Source of the DNA: Bacillota bacterium
Lineage (GTDB): Bacteria; Bacillota; Bacilli; Paenibacillales; NBRC-103111
Direction: 5' to 3'
DNA: 64,000 nt
NCBI GenBank assembly: GCA_023388055.1
Contig: JAEWGW010000018.1
Span: 150,494 to 214,493 of the forward strand
The notes under the pieces are model-generated. The model was not told where the DNA came from. It saw nothing but the letters and a program-made list of their open reading frames with translations, and made no database searches. The position numbers and the translations under genes were made by a program. Each line of letters begins with the position of its first letter. Within the stretch, counting starts at the first letter, position 1. This document shows positions 36,487 through 45,354 of this stretch, in pieces.

Positions 36487-36647
36487 AAACCGAATCCGTC
36501 TCACACGTCCCCTCGCTCGCCCCCAAACCCGGTTTGCTTGACACATGAAGTTCGATGTAACTATAATAGTTACATCGATTGCTGCAACCATTATTCTTAA
36601 CCTTCTGATATACACACATCCATGTACCGTTGGAGAGGAGCATTCCC

Positions 36648-37352
36648 ATGAAAATTGAAGTTTGGTCAGATTTCGCCTGCCCCTTCTGTTATATAGGAAA
36701 ACAGCGTTTGGAGACTGCCCTGGAGCAGTTTACCCACTGGGATCAGGTGGAAGTGGTGTTCAAAAGCTTCGAGCTGGACCCCCGCGCACCCCTAACAGTA
36801 GAGCATGATGTCCACCATATGCTGGCTGCCAAATACGGCATGACCCGCGAAAAAGCCATTGCCATGAACAAAAATCTGACCGATCAAGCCAAGGAAGTCG
36901 GACTTGCTTTTCATATGGACACAATGAAATTGACCAACACCTTCGATGCTCACCGATTAACGCATTTCGCGGCAAAGAAAGGCAAGCAGAACGATGTTAT
37001 CAAAGAGCTATTTCAAGCGTATTTTACCGACTCCCTGCTTCTGGGAGACCATAATACTCTGGCGGATTTGGCGCAAAAGGCCGGGCTGGACCGCAACGAA
37101 ACTCTGACGATGCTGGCCGGAAACGACTATGCCGCCGACGTCCGCGCCGATGAAGAGGAAGCGCAACAGCTGGGTGTAACGGGGGTTCCCTTCTTCGTCA
37201 TTGACCGGAAGTATGCCGTTTCCGGGGCGCAGCCCACGGAGGTTTTCCTCAAAACACTGGAGACCATCTGGCAGGAAACACAGCCGCTGAAGATCATCAG
37301 CAATGATGGGGACGCCGGGATTTGTCAGGATGGATCGTGTTCGGTGAACTAA
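36648..37352 (+). CDS. DsbA family oxidoreductase, FrnE-like
   Basis: The 234-residue thioredoxin-fold protein has the active-site CPFC in SDFACPFCYIGKQRL (about residues 11-15) and the cis-Pro loop VTGVPFFV (about 180). No signal peptide is visible, as in cytosolic FrnE/YwbO-like proteins linked to disulfide stress. Its C-terminus has an extra Cys pair (CQDGSC), as in FrnE homologues that use a second motif. The ATG at 36648 has GGAGAGG upstream. Confidence 0.92.
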   Translation: MKIEVWSDFACPFCYIGKQRLETALEQFTHWDQVEVVFKSFELDPRAPLTVEHDVHHMLAAKYGMTREKAIAMNKNLTDQAKEVGLAFHMDTMKLTNTFDAHRLTHFAAKKGKQNDVIKELFQAYFTDSLLLGDHNTLADLAQKAGLDRNETLTMLAGNDYAADVRADEEEAQQLGVTGVPFFVIDRKYAVSGAQPTEVFLKTLETIWQETQPLKIISNDGDAGICQDGSCSVN

Positions 37353-37373
37353 GTCAGAGAAACGGACTCAGTC

Positions 37374-37414
37374 AAAAACAAGGAGCTGCCCCGATGGGTA
37401 GCTCCTTTGTTTTT
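37374..37414 (+). terminator. Terminator after the FrnE-like gene
   Basis: Arms AACAAGGAGCT / AGCTCCTTTGTT, with one bulge, and a T-run lie 22 bp past the stop. Confidence 0.85.
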
Positions 37415-37430
37415 GGCAGGTGAGGAATCT

Positions 37431-37615
37431 CTAACGAATCTGAGAAACGCTATTTGGCCACATATGGGCCTTTCTTTAATCTAACGAATCCTAGCAACGC
37501 TATTTGTCCGAATCGGCGCCCAAATGCCTTCAAATGAGGCGAATAGCGTGTCAGAGATTCGTTAGATTTTTGGTCAGGCCTTTTTTCGCGAAATAGCGTG
37601 TTACAGATTCGTTAG
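37431..37615. repeat. Four-arm intergenic element, copy 5 (cleanest copy)
   Basis: Direct 24-bp arms at 37431 and 37481 (CTAACGAATC ... ACGCTATT), inverted arms at 37542 and 37592 (AATAGCGTGT ... GATTCGTTAG). Spacings are exactly 50, 61 and 50. Arm sequence is not shared with other copies, but the geometry is. Confidence 0.92.
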
Positions 37616-37720
37616 CCGAACAAATGCGCAAATAGACCGCCCAAGGTCAAAGGATACGGTCTTATTTGCGTCATCCATCTGATTAAAGCTGTCCGCCCTT
37701 AAAGCAGCTATTGCTGCGGA

Positions 37721-37748
37721 GGAGTCATGTTAGCGCATGACTCCTTTT
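37721..37748 (+). terminator. Hairpin with T-run in convergent gap
   Basis: GGAGTCATG / CATGACTCC with loop TTAGCG and four T bases, on the plus strand, 20 bp before the end of the convergent GNAT gene. Confidence 0.6.
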
Positions 37749-37767
37749 GCAATGCTGGGTAACATGA

Positions 37768-38181
37768 TTAGCCACCCGCTCTCCTCGCCATCGCCTTGCC
37801 CTCATCCATGACAAAGCCGAACTGCTTGTACAGCTCATGAGCATCCTTGGTGCCCAGTCTACCCGTCAGCCCGCGTAGTTCCTCGGAGTTGATCACCGCA
37901 TCCACCAGCTTTTTGCCCAATCCGGTTCCGCGGTACGCTTCATCCACGAATACATCCGCCAGCCAGTACATGGTAGCCAGGTCCGTAACCGCCCTGGCAA
38001 AGCCGATTTGCCTGCCTTCATGGTACAGGCCGTAACAAAGAGAATTCCGGATGGAGGTTTCAATCACCTCCACAGATCTCTCCGCCGCCCAGTAGCTCCT
38101 CCCCAAAAAGCCCGATATAACCTCCATCGACAGCAGCGTCTTATCGTCGTTGATCAAGTATCCGTCAAATTCAATATGCAT
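37768..38181 (-). CDS. GNAT family N-acetyltransferase
   Basis: The 137-residue protein has the acetyl-CoA loop VDEAYRGTGLGKKLVDAVI (about residues 80-98) and the late helix ELYKQFGF. The ATG at 38181 follows AAGGAGG. It is a single gene. Length and sequence resemble small GNAT proteins of unknown substrate. Confidence 0.9.
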   Translation of the reverse strand: MHIEFDGYLINDDKTLLSMEVISGFLGRSYWAAERSVEVIETSIRNSLCYGLYHEGRQIGFARAVTDLATMYWLADVFVDEAYRGTGLGKKLVDAVINSEELRGLTGRLGTKDAHELYKQFGFVMDEGKAMARRAGG

Positions 38182-38289
38182 AGGATTGCCTCCTTGGCTC
38201 ATGTACCCCGGTACCGGATCATGGTGATTCTTTTGGGAGCATTATACCGGAATTTCCCAGCATTGACTAGACAAAAATAAGCGGCCGCT

Positions 38290-38356
38290 GGATGCGGGGG
38301 TAACTCGCGTCGAATGCTCGGGTAACTAGCGCCGGATGCAGAGGTAACTAGCTCCA
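38290..38356. repeat. About 22-bp degenerate tandem repeat, three copies
   Basis: Repeats of GGATGC...GGTAACTAGC-like words in the gap between two genes. No other feature was found in the gap apart from the terminator. Confidence 0.6.
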
Positions 38357-38362
38357 CCCACC

Positions 38363-38410
38363 AAAAAAGCCCATCCTTCTCCGCACGAACGCGGGAAAAA
38401 CAGGCTTTTT
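38363..38410. terminator. Bidirectional terminator after the transglutaminase operon
   Basis: AAAAAAGCC and GGCTTTTT flank the loop, 25 bp past the stop of the transglutaminase-like gene. Confidence 0.7.
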
Positions 38411-38434
38411 CCTTATGGCTGAACCCACCAAAGC

Positions 38435-39298
38435 TTAATCCTCCTCCACCTTCCGCACGTCCACCTTTACGGTCAGGTTTTGGCCGCCGCTGCCGCGGTA
38501 AATACCCTTCACCGGAACGATGTCCTTGTAGTCCCGGCCATGGCCCAGCTTCACGTAGCGCCAGCCCGTCTCCACCCGGTTGGTGGGATCGAAGCCCCGC
38601 CAGCCGCTGCCGGGAATCAGCACCTCCACCCAGGCATGGGACGCCTGCTCAAAATCGGCGTTGTTCCCGGTGATATCCCCGACGAAGTGGTAGCCGCTGA
38701 CATAACGCGCCGGCACCCCGTGATACCGGCAAACCGCCAGCATCAGGTGGGCGTATTCCTGGCAGACGCCCCGCCGCAGCTCCAGGGTTTCCTTCACCGT
38801 TGTGTGCACATGGGTTGCATCCGGGTCATAGGTTAAATCCCCGTGAATCTGCCGGGTCAGCTCCTGAGCCCAAGGATATATGCCTTCATCACCGGGCCCG
38901 TACGGTTGGGCATACGCCTCCAGCTCCGGCGTAAACGCCGTGTACACCGTAGGCAGCAGATACTCCACAAACCGGTCATAAAAAGCATCCTTCCGCATCA
39001 GCTCCAGCTCCGCCTCCGGCCGCAGAGCCGGCTCCGGCCATACCGTCTCCTGAGTGCTCACTACAGACTTGACCCGGATGGTCAGCTGCCGGTGGGCTTT
39101 GTTCACCGTGAAGGCATGCACCCGGTTGCCGAAATAATCCTCATAGGTCAACAGAGCCGTGGACGGCTCCACACTCACCTCATGGCTGTAGCAGGATTGC
39201 CTGCTGTTGGTGCGAGGAGTCAGCCGGACCTCATTGACACTGTCCGTAGCCGAATCCGCGTAGGAATAACGGGTCATATGCTGAATTTCCAGCTTCAT
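38435..39298 (-). CDS. Transglutaminase-like cysteine peptidase family protein
   Basis: The 287-residue protein has the N-terminal beta domain of bacterial transglutaminases (about residues 1-110) and a catalytic core with Cys in RGVCQEYAHLM, His in QASHAWVEV and Asp in GFDPTN, the C-H-D triad. It is cytosolic. The ATG at 39298 (GGAGG 10 nt upstream) overlaps the stop of the alpha-E gene by 4 bp. Together with the alpha-E and circularly permuted ATP-grasp genes it forms a conserved three-gene set whose product is unknown. Confidence 0.93.
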   Translation of the reverse strand: MKLEIQHMTRYSYADSATDSVNEVRLTPRTNSRQSCYSHEVSVEPSTALLTYEDYFGNRVHAFTVNKAHRQLTIRVKSVVSTQETVWPEPALRPEAELELMRKDAFYDRFVEYLLPTVYTAFTPELEAYAQPYGPGDEGIYPWAQELTRQIHGDLTYDPDATHVHTTVKETLELRRGVCQEYAHLMLAVCRYHGVPARYVSGYHFVGDITGNNADFEQASHAWVEVLIPGSGWRGFDPTNRVETGWRYVKLGHGRDYKDIVPVKGIYRGSGGQNLTVKVDVRKVEED

Positions 39299-40251
39299 TG
39301 GGCTGCCGCCTCCATTCGAAAAAAGGTATCCGCCATGGTCCTCCCCAGGCTGCGGCAGCCCTCCGTCAGCTGCTCCAGCAAGAGCGCCGTCTCCGGCAGG
39401 CCCAGGTCCTCCCGGTCCAGACAGCCCAGCTCCGCCTTCAGTCTGCCCGCCTTGCGCCGGGCTTTTTCGTGCTGGGAATAAGGATTCTCCCCTTCGAAGA
39501 GACTGATCTCCTCCAAGTGCTCCTCCAGTTGCAGGAAGGAGAAATAAACCGAACGGGGAAAGCTCTCCTTGGTCAGCAAAAATTCCATAATATGCGGTCC
39601 AGACAGTCCGTCGGCATAAACCCGCCGGAACGCCTGGTAACCGCTGACCGACTTCAGGACCGCTATCAAATACGGATAAGGGGCCGCCTGGTCCGCACGG
39701 ATGGCGCCAAGCACCGACTGGAGAATCCGTACCGTATTTTCCGCCCGTTCCAGAAAACGGCCGCATTCGATAAAATGCCATTCCTGCTCCCGCTGCATGA
39801 CGGAATGCTCCACACCCTGGAACACCGCCACCTTCTCCTTCACCTGCCGAAAAAAGTTATTGGGACCCTCTGCCAAAATATCCGCCACCAGCACCTCCCC
39901 AAGCCACAGGTAGAAGGAGTTGGCCGCTTCCCAGAGCTCGCTCGGGACCTTCTCCCGGATGGTGCGCAGATTGCCCCTGGCCTGGGACACACAGGAAAAC
40001 AGGGAATTGCCGTAGCCCCGGTCCAGGGTAATGAAGGAAATCACATCACGCTCCGTAAACTGCTCGAACTGCTGGAGGTAATCCCCTCTGGCGCCGAACG
40101 CATCCACCAGACGGGACCACTTATGCTCCTCGTGGGCAAAATCCCCCTCATGCTGAATATGGTAATGAACATCCACCAGACGGGCGTGATTTTCCGCTCT
40201 TTCCATGTAGCGTCCGATCCAGAACAAAGCCTCCGCATTGCGGTTCAGCAT
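39295..40251 (-). CDS. Alpha-E domain protein
   Basis: The 318-residue protein is nearly all helical and matches the alpha-E domain from its opening (MLNRNAEALFWIGRYMERAENHARL) to its end. The family is always linked to circularly permuted ATP-grasp and transglutaminase-like genes, and its role is unknown; it is probably a partner of the ligase. GGGGGA precedes the start. It overlaps the next gene by 4 bp. Confidence 0.94.
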   Translation of the reverse strand: MLNRNAEALFWIGRYMERAENHARLVDVHYHIQHEGDFAHEEHKWSRLVDAFGARGDYLQQFEQFTERDVISFITLDRGYGNSLFSCVSQARGNLRTIREKVPSELWEAANSFYLWLGEVLVADILAEGPNNFFRQVKEKVAVFQGVEHSVMQREQEWHFIECGRFLERAENTVRILQSVLGAIRADQAAPYPYLIAVLKSVSGYQAFRRVYADGLSGPHIMEFLLTKESFPRSVYFSFLQLEEHLEEISLFEGENPYSQHEKARRKAGRLKAELGCLDREDLGLPETALLLEQLTEGCRSLGRTMADTFFRMEAAAQ

Positions 40252-40339
40252 GGCAATCCCCCGCCTCTCATACGATAGTTGTCCTTATCCATCCATCCTT
40301 CATCTAGTCTTGTATCCGGGGGCTTTTTTTCGGGGGCAT

Positions 40340-40389
40340 CCCCAAAAGTAATCGGTATACGCTTCGGCAGCTTCACGTCACTTTTGGGG
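40340..40389 (-). other. Long-loop hairpin between ligase and alpha-E genes
   Basis: The perfect 10-bp arms CCCCAAAAGT (40340-40349) and ACTTTTGGGG (40380-40389) enclose a 30-nt loop in the 144-bp gap inside the operon. It has no T-run on the minus strand, so it may adjust transcript stability or downstream expression. Confidence 0.6.
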
Positions 40390-40395
40390 GCTTTA

Positions 40396-41862
40396 TTACG
40401 CCATCACCCACGTATCCTTGCAGCCCCCGCCCTGGGAGGAATTCACCACTAAGGACCCCTCCGTCATGGCAACGCGGGTTAATCCCCCGGGAATCACATG
40501 CACCCCTGCCGTGCCGCCGCCCATCAGAATGAAGGCACGCAGATCGATATGCCGCGGAGCCAGCTGGCCTCCGGTCAGCACAGGAGCCCGCGACAGCCGG
40601 ATGGTCGGCTGGGCGATATAACGGCCCGGGTCGGCCATAATTTTGACCCGGAATTCATCGATCTCCGCCTCCGATGCGGAAGGACCGATAAGCATGCCGT
40701 AGCCGCCGGACAACGACGTCTCCTTTACTACCATTTCGTGAAGATGCGACAGCACATATCCCCGCTCCTCCGGCCGGGACAGCACATAAGTCGGCACATT
40801 CCCGATAATCGGCTCCTCCTTCAAATAGTAGCGGATCATATCCGGCACATAGGCGTACATGGCCTTGTCGTCAGCCACGCCCGTTCCCGGCGCATTCACA
40901 ATGGCCACATTGCCTGCCCGGTAAGCATTCATAATACCCGCCACCCCCAGCATGGAGGTCGAGTCAAAGGCAAGCGGGTCCAGATAATCGTCATCAATCC
41001 GCCGGTAGATCACATCCACCTGGGTCAGTCCGCCCAAACCTCGGATGAATACCTTGTGATCCATCACTACCAGGTCCCGGCCCTCTACCAGATGTACGCC
41101 CATCTGCTGGGCCAGGAAGGTATGCTCATAATAGGCGGAGTTGTATTCGCCGGGGGTCAAGAGTGCGATGACGGGGTCCTTTTTCCGGGTAGGACAAAGG
41201 CTGCGGAGGACAGTAAGAAACCGGTTTAAGCTATGCTCCACATCCCGGATGGAGGAGGACAGGGTCAGCTCCGGGTAGAGCTGGTTCATCATGGAACGGC
41301 TTTTGAACAGATATGAGAATCCCGAGGGACAGCGCAGGTTATCCTCCAGCACATAATAAGCGCCATGCTCATCCCGGATAAGATCGATGCCGGAGGTGGT
41401 AATATACACATCCTCGGGCACCCGCACATGCATCATCTCCGGACGGAAATACTTGTTGGCCACCACCATCCGCCGGGGCACAATGCCGTCCTTCACGATC
41501 TGCTGCCCGTGATATACGTCATACACAAACCGGTTCAAGGCCGTGATCCGCTGCAGGAGGCCTTTCTCCAGAACATCCCACTCCTCCTTGGGAATCACCC
41601 GGGGAATCAGGTCGAAGGGAATGGTCCGCTCCAGGGGCTGGATCTGGGAGGGCGAATACAAGGTGAAGGTAATGCCCTCCTCCATCATCCGTCGGTTGAA
41701 GGCCGCTTGTTTGGCTCCCGCCTCCCCCGCCTTCAGGGATGCGAACTGCTCGAACACCTGGCTGTAATGGGAACGGACCTGCAGACCGTTTTCCGCAAAC
41801 ATCTCATCATAGAAACCTTCCAGCGCATAAGGCGCAATCGGCGACCGCTCCACCGCTCCCAT
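40396..41862 (-). CDS. Circularly permuted type 2 ATP-grasp protein
   Basis: The 488-residue protein matches the family along its length: PRVIPKEEWDVLEKGL near the start, DGIVPRRMV, ITTSGIDLIRDEHGAYYVLEDNLRCPSG (the permuted ATP-binding region), and ending in GVHVIPGGLTRVA and SSQGGGCKDTWV. These are probable peptide or amide ligases. It is the first gene of the conserved trio with alpha-E and transglutaminase. GGGGG followed by GGAG precedes the start. Confidence 0.95.
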   Translation of the reverse strand: MGAVERSPIAPYALEGFYDEMFAENGLQVRSHYSQVFEQFASLKAGEAGAKQAAFNRRMMEEGITFTLYSPSQIQPLERTIPFDLIPRVIPKEEWDVLEKGLLQRITALNRFVYDVYHGQQIVKDGIVPRRMVVANKYFRPEMMHVRVPEDVYITTSGIDLIRDEHGAYYVLEDNLRCPSGFSYLFKSRSMMNQLYPELTLSSSIRDVEHSLNRFLTVLRSLCPTRKKDPVIALLTPGEYNSAYYEHTFLAQQMGVHLVEGRDLVVMDHKVFIRGLGGLTQVDVIYRRIDDDYLDPLAFDSTSMLGVAGIMNAYRAGNVAIVNAPGTGVADDKAMYAYVPDMIRYYLKEEPIIGNVPTYVLSRPEERGYVLSHLHEMVVKETSLSGGYGMLIGPSASEAEIDEFRVKIMADPGRYIAQPTIRLSRAPVLTGGQLAPRHIDLRAFILMGGGTAGVHVIPGGLTRVAMTEGSLVVNSSQGGGCKDTWVMA

Positions 41863-42025
41863 AGCTCCAAGCCCCCTTCGTATAAAAAAACGTCTATCAT
41901 CCGCGCCGGGTTATAAACCGGGCTGCTTTAACAATCTGAATTCGAACAATATATAACATAAACATAACATTAAACAAGGGCTTGAATGGGAGTAAACGCA
42001 AAATTATAAGAGTTTTATAAGAATA

Positions 42026-42054
42026 AGTTTAGTCTCGCCCTGTTTCTGTGTCAA
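42026..42054 (-). promoter_or_regulatory. Promoter of the ATP-grasp operon
   Basis: On the minus strand TTGACA (42049-42054) and TAAACT (42026-42031) lie 17 bp apart, about 165 bp before the start of the ligase gene. The intervening leader is AT-rich. Confidence 0.6.
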
Positions 42055-42112
42055 GTATCTTTACATGGTTTTTCAGAAAACTTGAAATAAATAGGCCGGG
42101 CATGACCTAAGA

Positions 42113-43972
42113 TCATTTTGGATAGATATACCCTTCTTCATAATCATAGACAATGTCCGCCCCAATGCTCACGGGGTATGGACCGTGGCCGCGAAGACGG
42201 GTTTGGGTTGTTTTTTGAGTCGCCGGAAAATAACTGTGCAAGATTATGGATTCTCCCTGATATGAAGTTGTCCAGCGGATCGGCTCCAGACCGGGGGCGG
42301 ACACCAGAATCAGATGCTCCGCTGGTTTTCCCGTATCATTAAATTCCTCGCCTTGCGCCAGATAATGAAGAGATTTCCGGTCAATGAACACCACCCGCCC
42401 GTCGGTTTTGCTGAGAATCGCCTCCGGCCGTTCCATGTCCTCTATCCGGTTCACCTTAACCAACGGGACACGAGAGTCCGGATTCCTGGTATCCATCAGA
42501 TAATAGGCAGATTGCACACGCTCCAGCGCATCCCCCTGCCGCTCAAGTGTATAGGCATGCAGTACCGCCGCGCTGCTATCGGCCAGCCAGCCTGTAAACT
42601 CAATATGGCCGCCCGGCTTATAGGACTCCGCTTGGAGTTCCGCCATTTGCTGCCCATCCCGGTCAAAAACCAGAACACTTTTGGGGGCGAAGGTATAAAA
42701 ACCATTTTCCCCCTTAGATATGATATAAGCTTCGTTCTGATCCGGCGTCGCCTCCATTGTGAAGCTGCGCCCATCCGGACTCCACGCCACAGGCGGTCTG
42801 GAATGATACCCCTCGTTGCCGGACAGCTTCGCCAATTGCTTTCCCTCCGCCGTGTATAGCCCCAAGTCCCCATTTTTGCCCCAATAAATGAACCGGTCTC
42901 CGTCAGGGGAAAGAAACAGGGAGAAGTTCGGCCACTGGTTCGCGAAGGAGCCCGCCAGTTTTTGGACATGCCCTGTATCAAGCTTCGTCTCCCACAGCTC
43001 CCCGCTTTCGTACAAATTCAAATACAGCGTATCCCCCTGGGATGAAAGCCAGCCCTTCGACAGCCAATCCGGATTCGGATCAGGGATCACATTGGGTACC
43101 AAAAGAGAAATTATGCCTGTCCGGATGTCGAGAGACTGCAGGTCGTACTGCGTCTTACCCTCCCGTTTCACCGGCATGGTGAGAATAAGTCTTTCATCCC
43201 GGTCAAAACCATGTCCCAACACAAAGGAATTGGCTGTATAGCTGTCCATCCCGTCATTCGTCTGCACATCCGCAAGGGGAACGGTCCGCAGACTTCTCCC
43301 CACAGGGTCTACAATCACGGCATCCATGAGAAATTGTTCCCTTCCCTTAACGTATGCAAGACGCCTTACAAGATGAACCGCAAGCTTGTTCGCCTTCGGT
43401 GATTCCAGTGTCTGCATAATGGTTACGTCGGGATAGAGGGTTTTATCCCATTCCAATCGCAGGCCATTCACCGTTCCTGTCAGGTAAGGCTTGAAGGCAG
43501 CTACGGCCACCTCTGCCGAAGGGGCCTCCAGCTCCGTCAACACCAGCAGCTTGCCATCCGCCGCATCCAGCGAGTACCACCACCGGTTGCCTGCCGGAAA
43601 CAGTGCCTCCACTCGCCAGATGTCCCGTTTCCCCCCTTCGTAATCGGCATCACGCTGAAGCTCAGCGCTCAACTTCACCTCTCCATTATGACCGTGCAGC
43701 TGCTTCACATTGGTAATGGCCTCGTCTTCAGTGAGCAGGCGTTGGGCGGAGGGGGTGTTTATTGCAGTGGGAGATAGTTCGCCTGAGGTAGGGTGCAAAG
43801 AAAATTCGGGAGCAGCGGATGAGGGCGTAGGCCCGTTCCGGAACGCTGCCAATAGACCAGAGGTGGAGCTATTTCCTGCCGGCTGACCGGCTCCTCTATT
43901 CTCCTCACAGCCGCCTGCGACCAGCATCCCTGCCAGCAAAACCAACGTCATCCAAGGTTTGGCTGCTTTCAT
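42113..43972 (-). CDS. Lipoprotein with PepSY-like and beta-propeller-like parts
   Basis: The protein has 619 residues: a lipoprotein signal with the lipobox VAGGC (Cys about residue 22), a low-complexity spacer, a PepSY-like part (about 80-140, EAITNVKQLHG) and then several PD40-like blades (SPDGDRFIYWG, SPDGRSFTMEA). It is probably anchored outside the membrane. The family role is unknown. The ATG at 43972 has GGGAGGTG upstream. It is a single gene. Confidence 0.82.
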   Translation of the reverse strand: MKAAKPWMTLVLLAGMLVAGGCEENRGAGQPAGNSSTSGLLAAFRNGPTPSSAAPEFSLHPTSGELSPTAINTPSAQRLLTEDEAITNVKQLHGHNGEVKLSAELQRDADYEGGKRDIWRVEALFPAGNRWWYSLDAADGKLLVLTELEAPSAEVAVAAFKPYLTGTVNGLRLEWDKTLYPDVTIMQTLESPKANKLAVHLVRRLAYVKGREQFLMDAVIVDPVGRSLRTVPLADVQTNDGMDSYTANSFVLGHGFDRDERLILTMPVKREGKTQYDLQSLDIRTGIISLLVPNVIPDPNPDWLSKGWLSSQGDTLYLNLYESGELWETKLDTGHVQKLAGSFANQWPNFSLFLSPDGDRFIYWGKNGDLGLYTAEGKQLAKLSGNEGYHSRPPVAWSPDGRSFTMEATPDQNEAYIISKGENGFYTFAPKSVLVFDRDGQQMAELQAESYKPGGHIEFTGWLADSSAAVLHAYTLERQGDALERVQSAYYLMDTRNPDSRVPLVKVNRIEDMERPEAILSKTDGRVVFIDRKSLHYLAQGEEFNDTGKPAEHLILVSAPGLEPIRWTTSYQGESIILHSYFPATQKTTQTRLRGHGPYPVSIGADIVYDYEEGYIYPK

Positions 43973-44030
43973 CCGGCACCTCCCTTTTCCCTGATTATAC
44001 CAAGTAAAGGAATATCTGAACACAAGAATA

Positions 44031-44060
44031 AACGCCTTTCCCCAAAAGCCGGAAGGCGTT
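44031..44060 (-). terminator. Terminator after the LysR gene
   Basis: AACGCCTT / AAGGCGTT arms with T-rich flanks on both sides, 80 bp past the LysR stop. Confidence 0.7.
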
Positions 44061-44139
44061 CGTTTTGCTTATTTTCTTGATCTCAGGCACGCGCGATTTG
44101 CCGCTGGCTCCAGGCCGCAGCTGACCGTCTTCAAGCTGG

Positions 44140-45060
44140 TTATACCCCGCCTCTGGGGCGCTTTAGCCACCATTTCACCTCGCCGCGGATCAGTCCCACG
44201 AAGGCTTCCGCCACAGGGGACAGCATCTCCTCCTTGCGGGTACATACCGCGATGGGATTCATCAGCGTCAGGCCACGCACGAACACCCGGGATACCTCCT
44301 TGCGCTCCACATAGTCGCGCACCGCCATGGACGAGATAAAATTGGCCCCGTACCCGGCAATAACCGCACGCACCGCCTCACCCACACCATTAAACTGCAG
44401 GCCTACCTTGGGCGGATTCACATTCAGCGCCCGGCACAGGGAGAAGAGCCGCTCCCGGGTGGAGCTCCCTTCCTCTCTCAATATAAAAGGAACCTTCATC
44501 ATCTCCGCCAAAGAGATTTCCTGGCCTGCATAAGGATGGCTGTTGGGAACAATAAACCACAGCTCGTCCTCCAGCAGCTGCTCCCAGGCAATCCCCGGCT
44601 GCTCCTCCCAGCCTCCGCCGTACACCGCCACCTCCGCGTCATAATGAAGCAGCTGCTCCACCGCCTCCCGGGAATTTACAGTGGTCAGTACCACCTCCAC
44701 CTGAGGGTGCTCCTGCTTGTAGCGGGCCAGCCATTCCGGCAAAAGCAGGTTGGCAGGCAGATAGGTAGCTACAATCCGCAGCACGCCGCTGAAGCCGGCC
44801 TTGTACTCCCGGATGCCCGACTCAATCTCCCGCTCCAGGGCAAACAGCCGTTTGGCGTAATCCGCCACCAGCCTGCCCCCGTCCGTCAGGAGCGCTCCCC
44901 GTCCCTTGGGAGCCAACAGCGCAAACCCCAGCTCCTTCTCCAGATTGCGCACCTGGGCGGTCACTGCCGGCTGGCTGATCAGCAAATCCTCCGAGGCCCG
45001 GGTCACTCCCCCTTTTTCCGCAACGGTATGGAAAATCCTCAGGGCGTGCAAATTCATCAT
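44140..45060 (-). CDS. LysR family transcriptional regulator
   Basis: The 306-residue protein has the LysR winged helix (LRIFHTVAEKGGVTRASEDLLISQPAVTAQVRNLEKELG) and the substrate-binding domain (about residues 90-295), similar to CysL/YwfK-type regulators. It is divergent from pyk. A CATCAA..TTGATG dyad sits 15 bp before the start. The target and signal are not visible. Confidence 0.93.
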   Translation of the reverse strand: MMNLHALRIFHTVAEKGGVTRASEDLLISQPAVTAQVRNLEKELGFALLAPKGRGALLTDGGRLVADYAKRLFALEREIESGIREYKAGFSGVLRIVATYLPANLLLPEWLARYKQEHPQVEVVLTTVNSREAVEQLLHYDAEVAVYGGGWEEQPGIAWEQLLEDELWFIVPNSHPYAGQEISLAEMMKVPFILREEGSSTRERLFSLCRALNVNPPKVGLQFNGVGEAVRAVIAGYGANFISSMAVRDYVERKEVSRVFVRGLTLMNPIAVCTRKEEMLSPVAEAFVGLIRGEVKWWLKRPRGGV

Positions 45061-45075
45061 TACACCTGCTTCCTA

Positions 45076-45089
45076 CATCAAAATTGATG
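45076..45089. promoter_or_regulatory. Possible LysR autoregulatory dyad
   Basis: CATCAA and TTGATG are separated by two A bases just upstream of the LysR start, in the gap shared with pyk. Confidence 0.4.
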
Positions 45090-45180
45090 AAAAACGAAAA
45101 AATATATATTTTTCTTATGATTGCTTTTCCTTTATTCTAAGAGATAGAGAAAAAATTCACAAGCAATAGGGGCTGACTTT

Positions 45181-45316
45181 AACTCCGAGGGGAGCAGATT
45201 TTGGTGGATTTTCGTTCCAGGCAAGGCACTTTTGTGCTAGTTCACCGGGGGTACGTCAAGCGAAAGTAACGCTGCAAGGGACGAAAAGACGGTAAAAGAT
45301 GCCCTCAAGCGGGTTT
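45181..45316 (+). repeat. 138-bp structured element, copy A (upstream of pyk)
   Basis: It begins AACTCCGAGGGGAG and ends GATGCCCTCAAGCGGG. The ends can pair with each other, suggesting a folded RNA. It is clearly the same as the minus strand at 53807-53944: shared words include ATTTTCGTTCC, AAGGCACTT, GGGTACGTCAA, CGAAAGTAACG and AAAGATGCCCTCAAGCG. It lies 38 bp before the pyk start in the sense direction. Confidence 0.8.
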
Positions 45317-45354
45317 GAAGACAGACCCTAAACACGGACAAGGAGTGGAGAGTA

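Noticed and set aside
45181..45316. Possible T-box, SAM or c-di-GMP riboswitch in the pyk leader
   Set aside because: None of the signature words of those classes is present, and no terminator follows the element.
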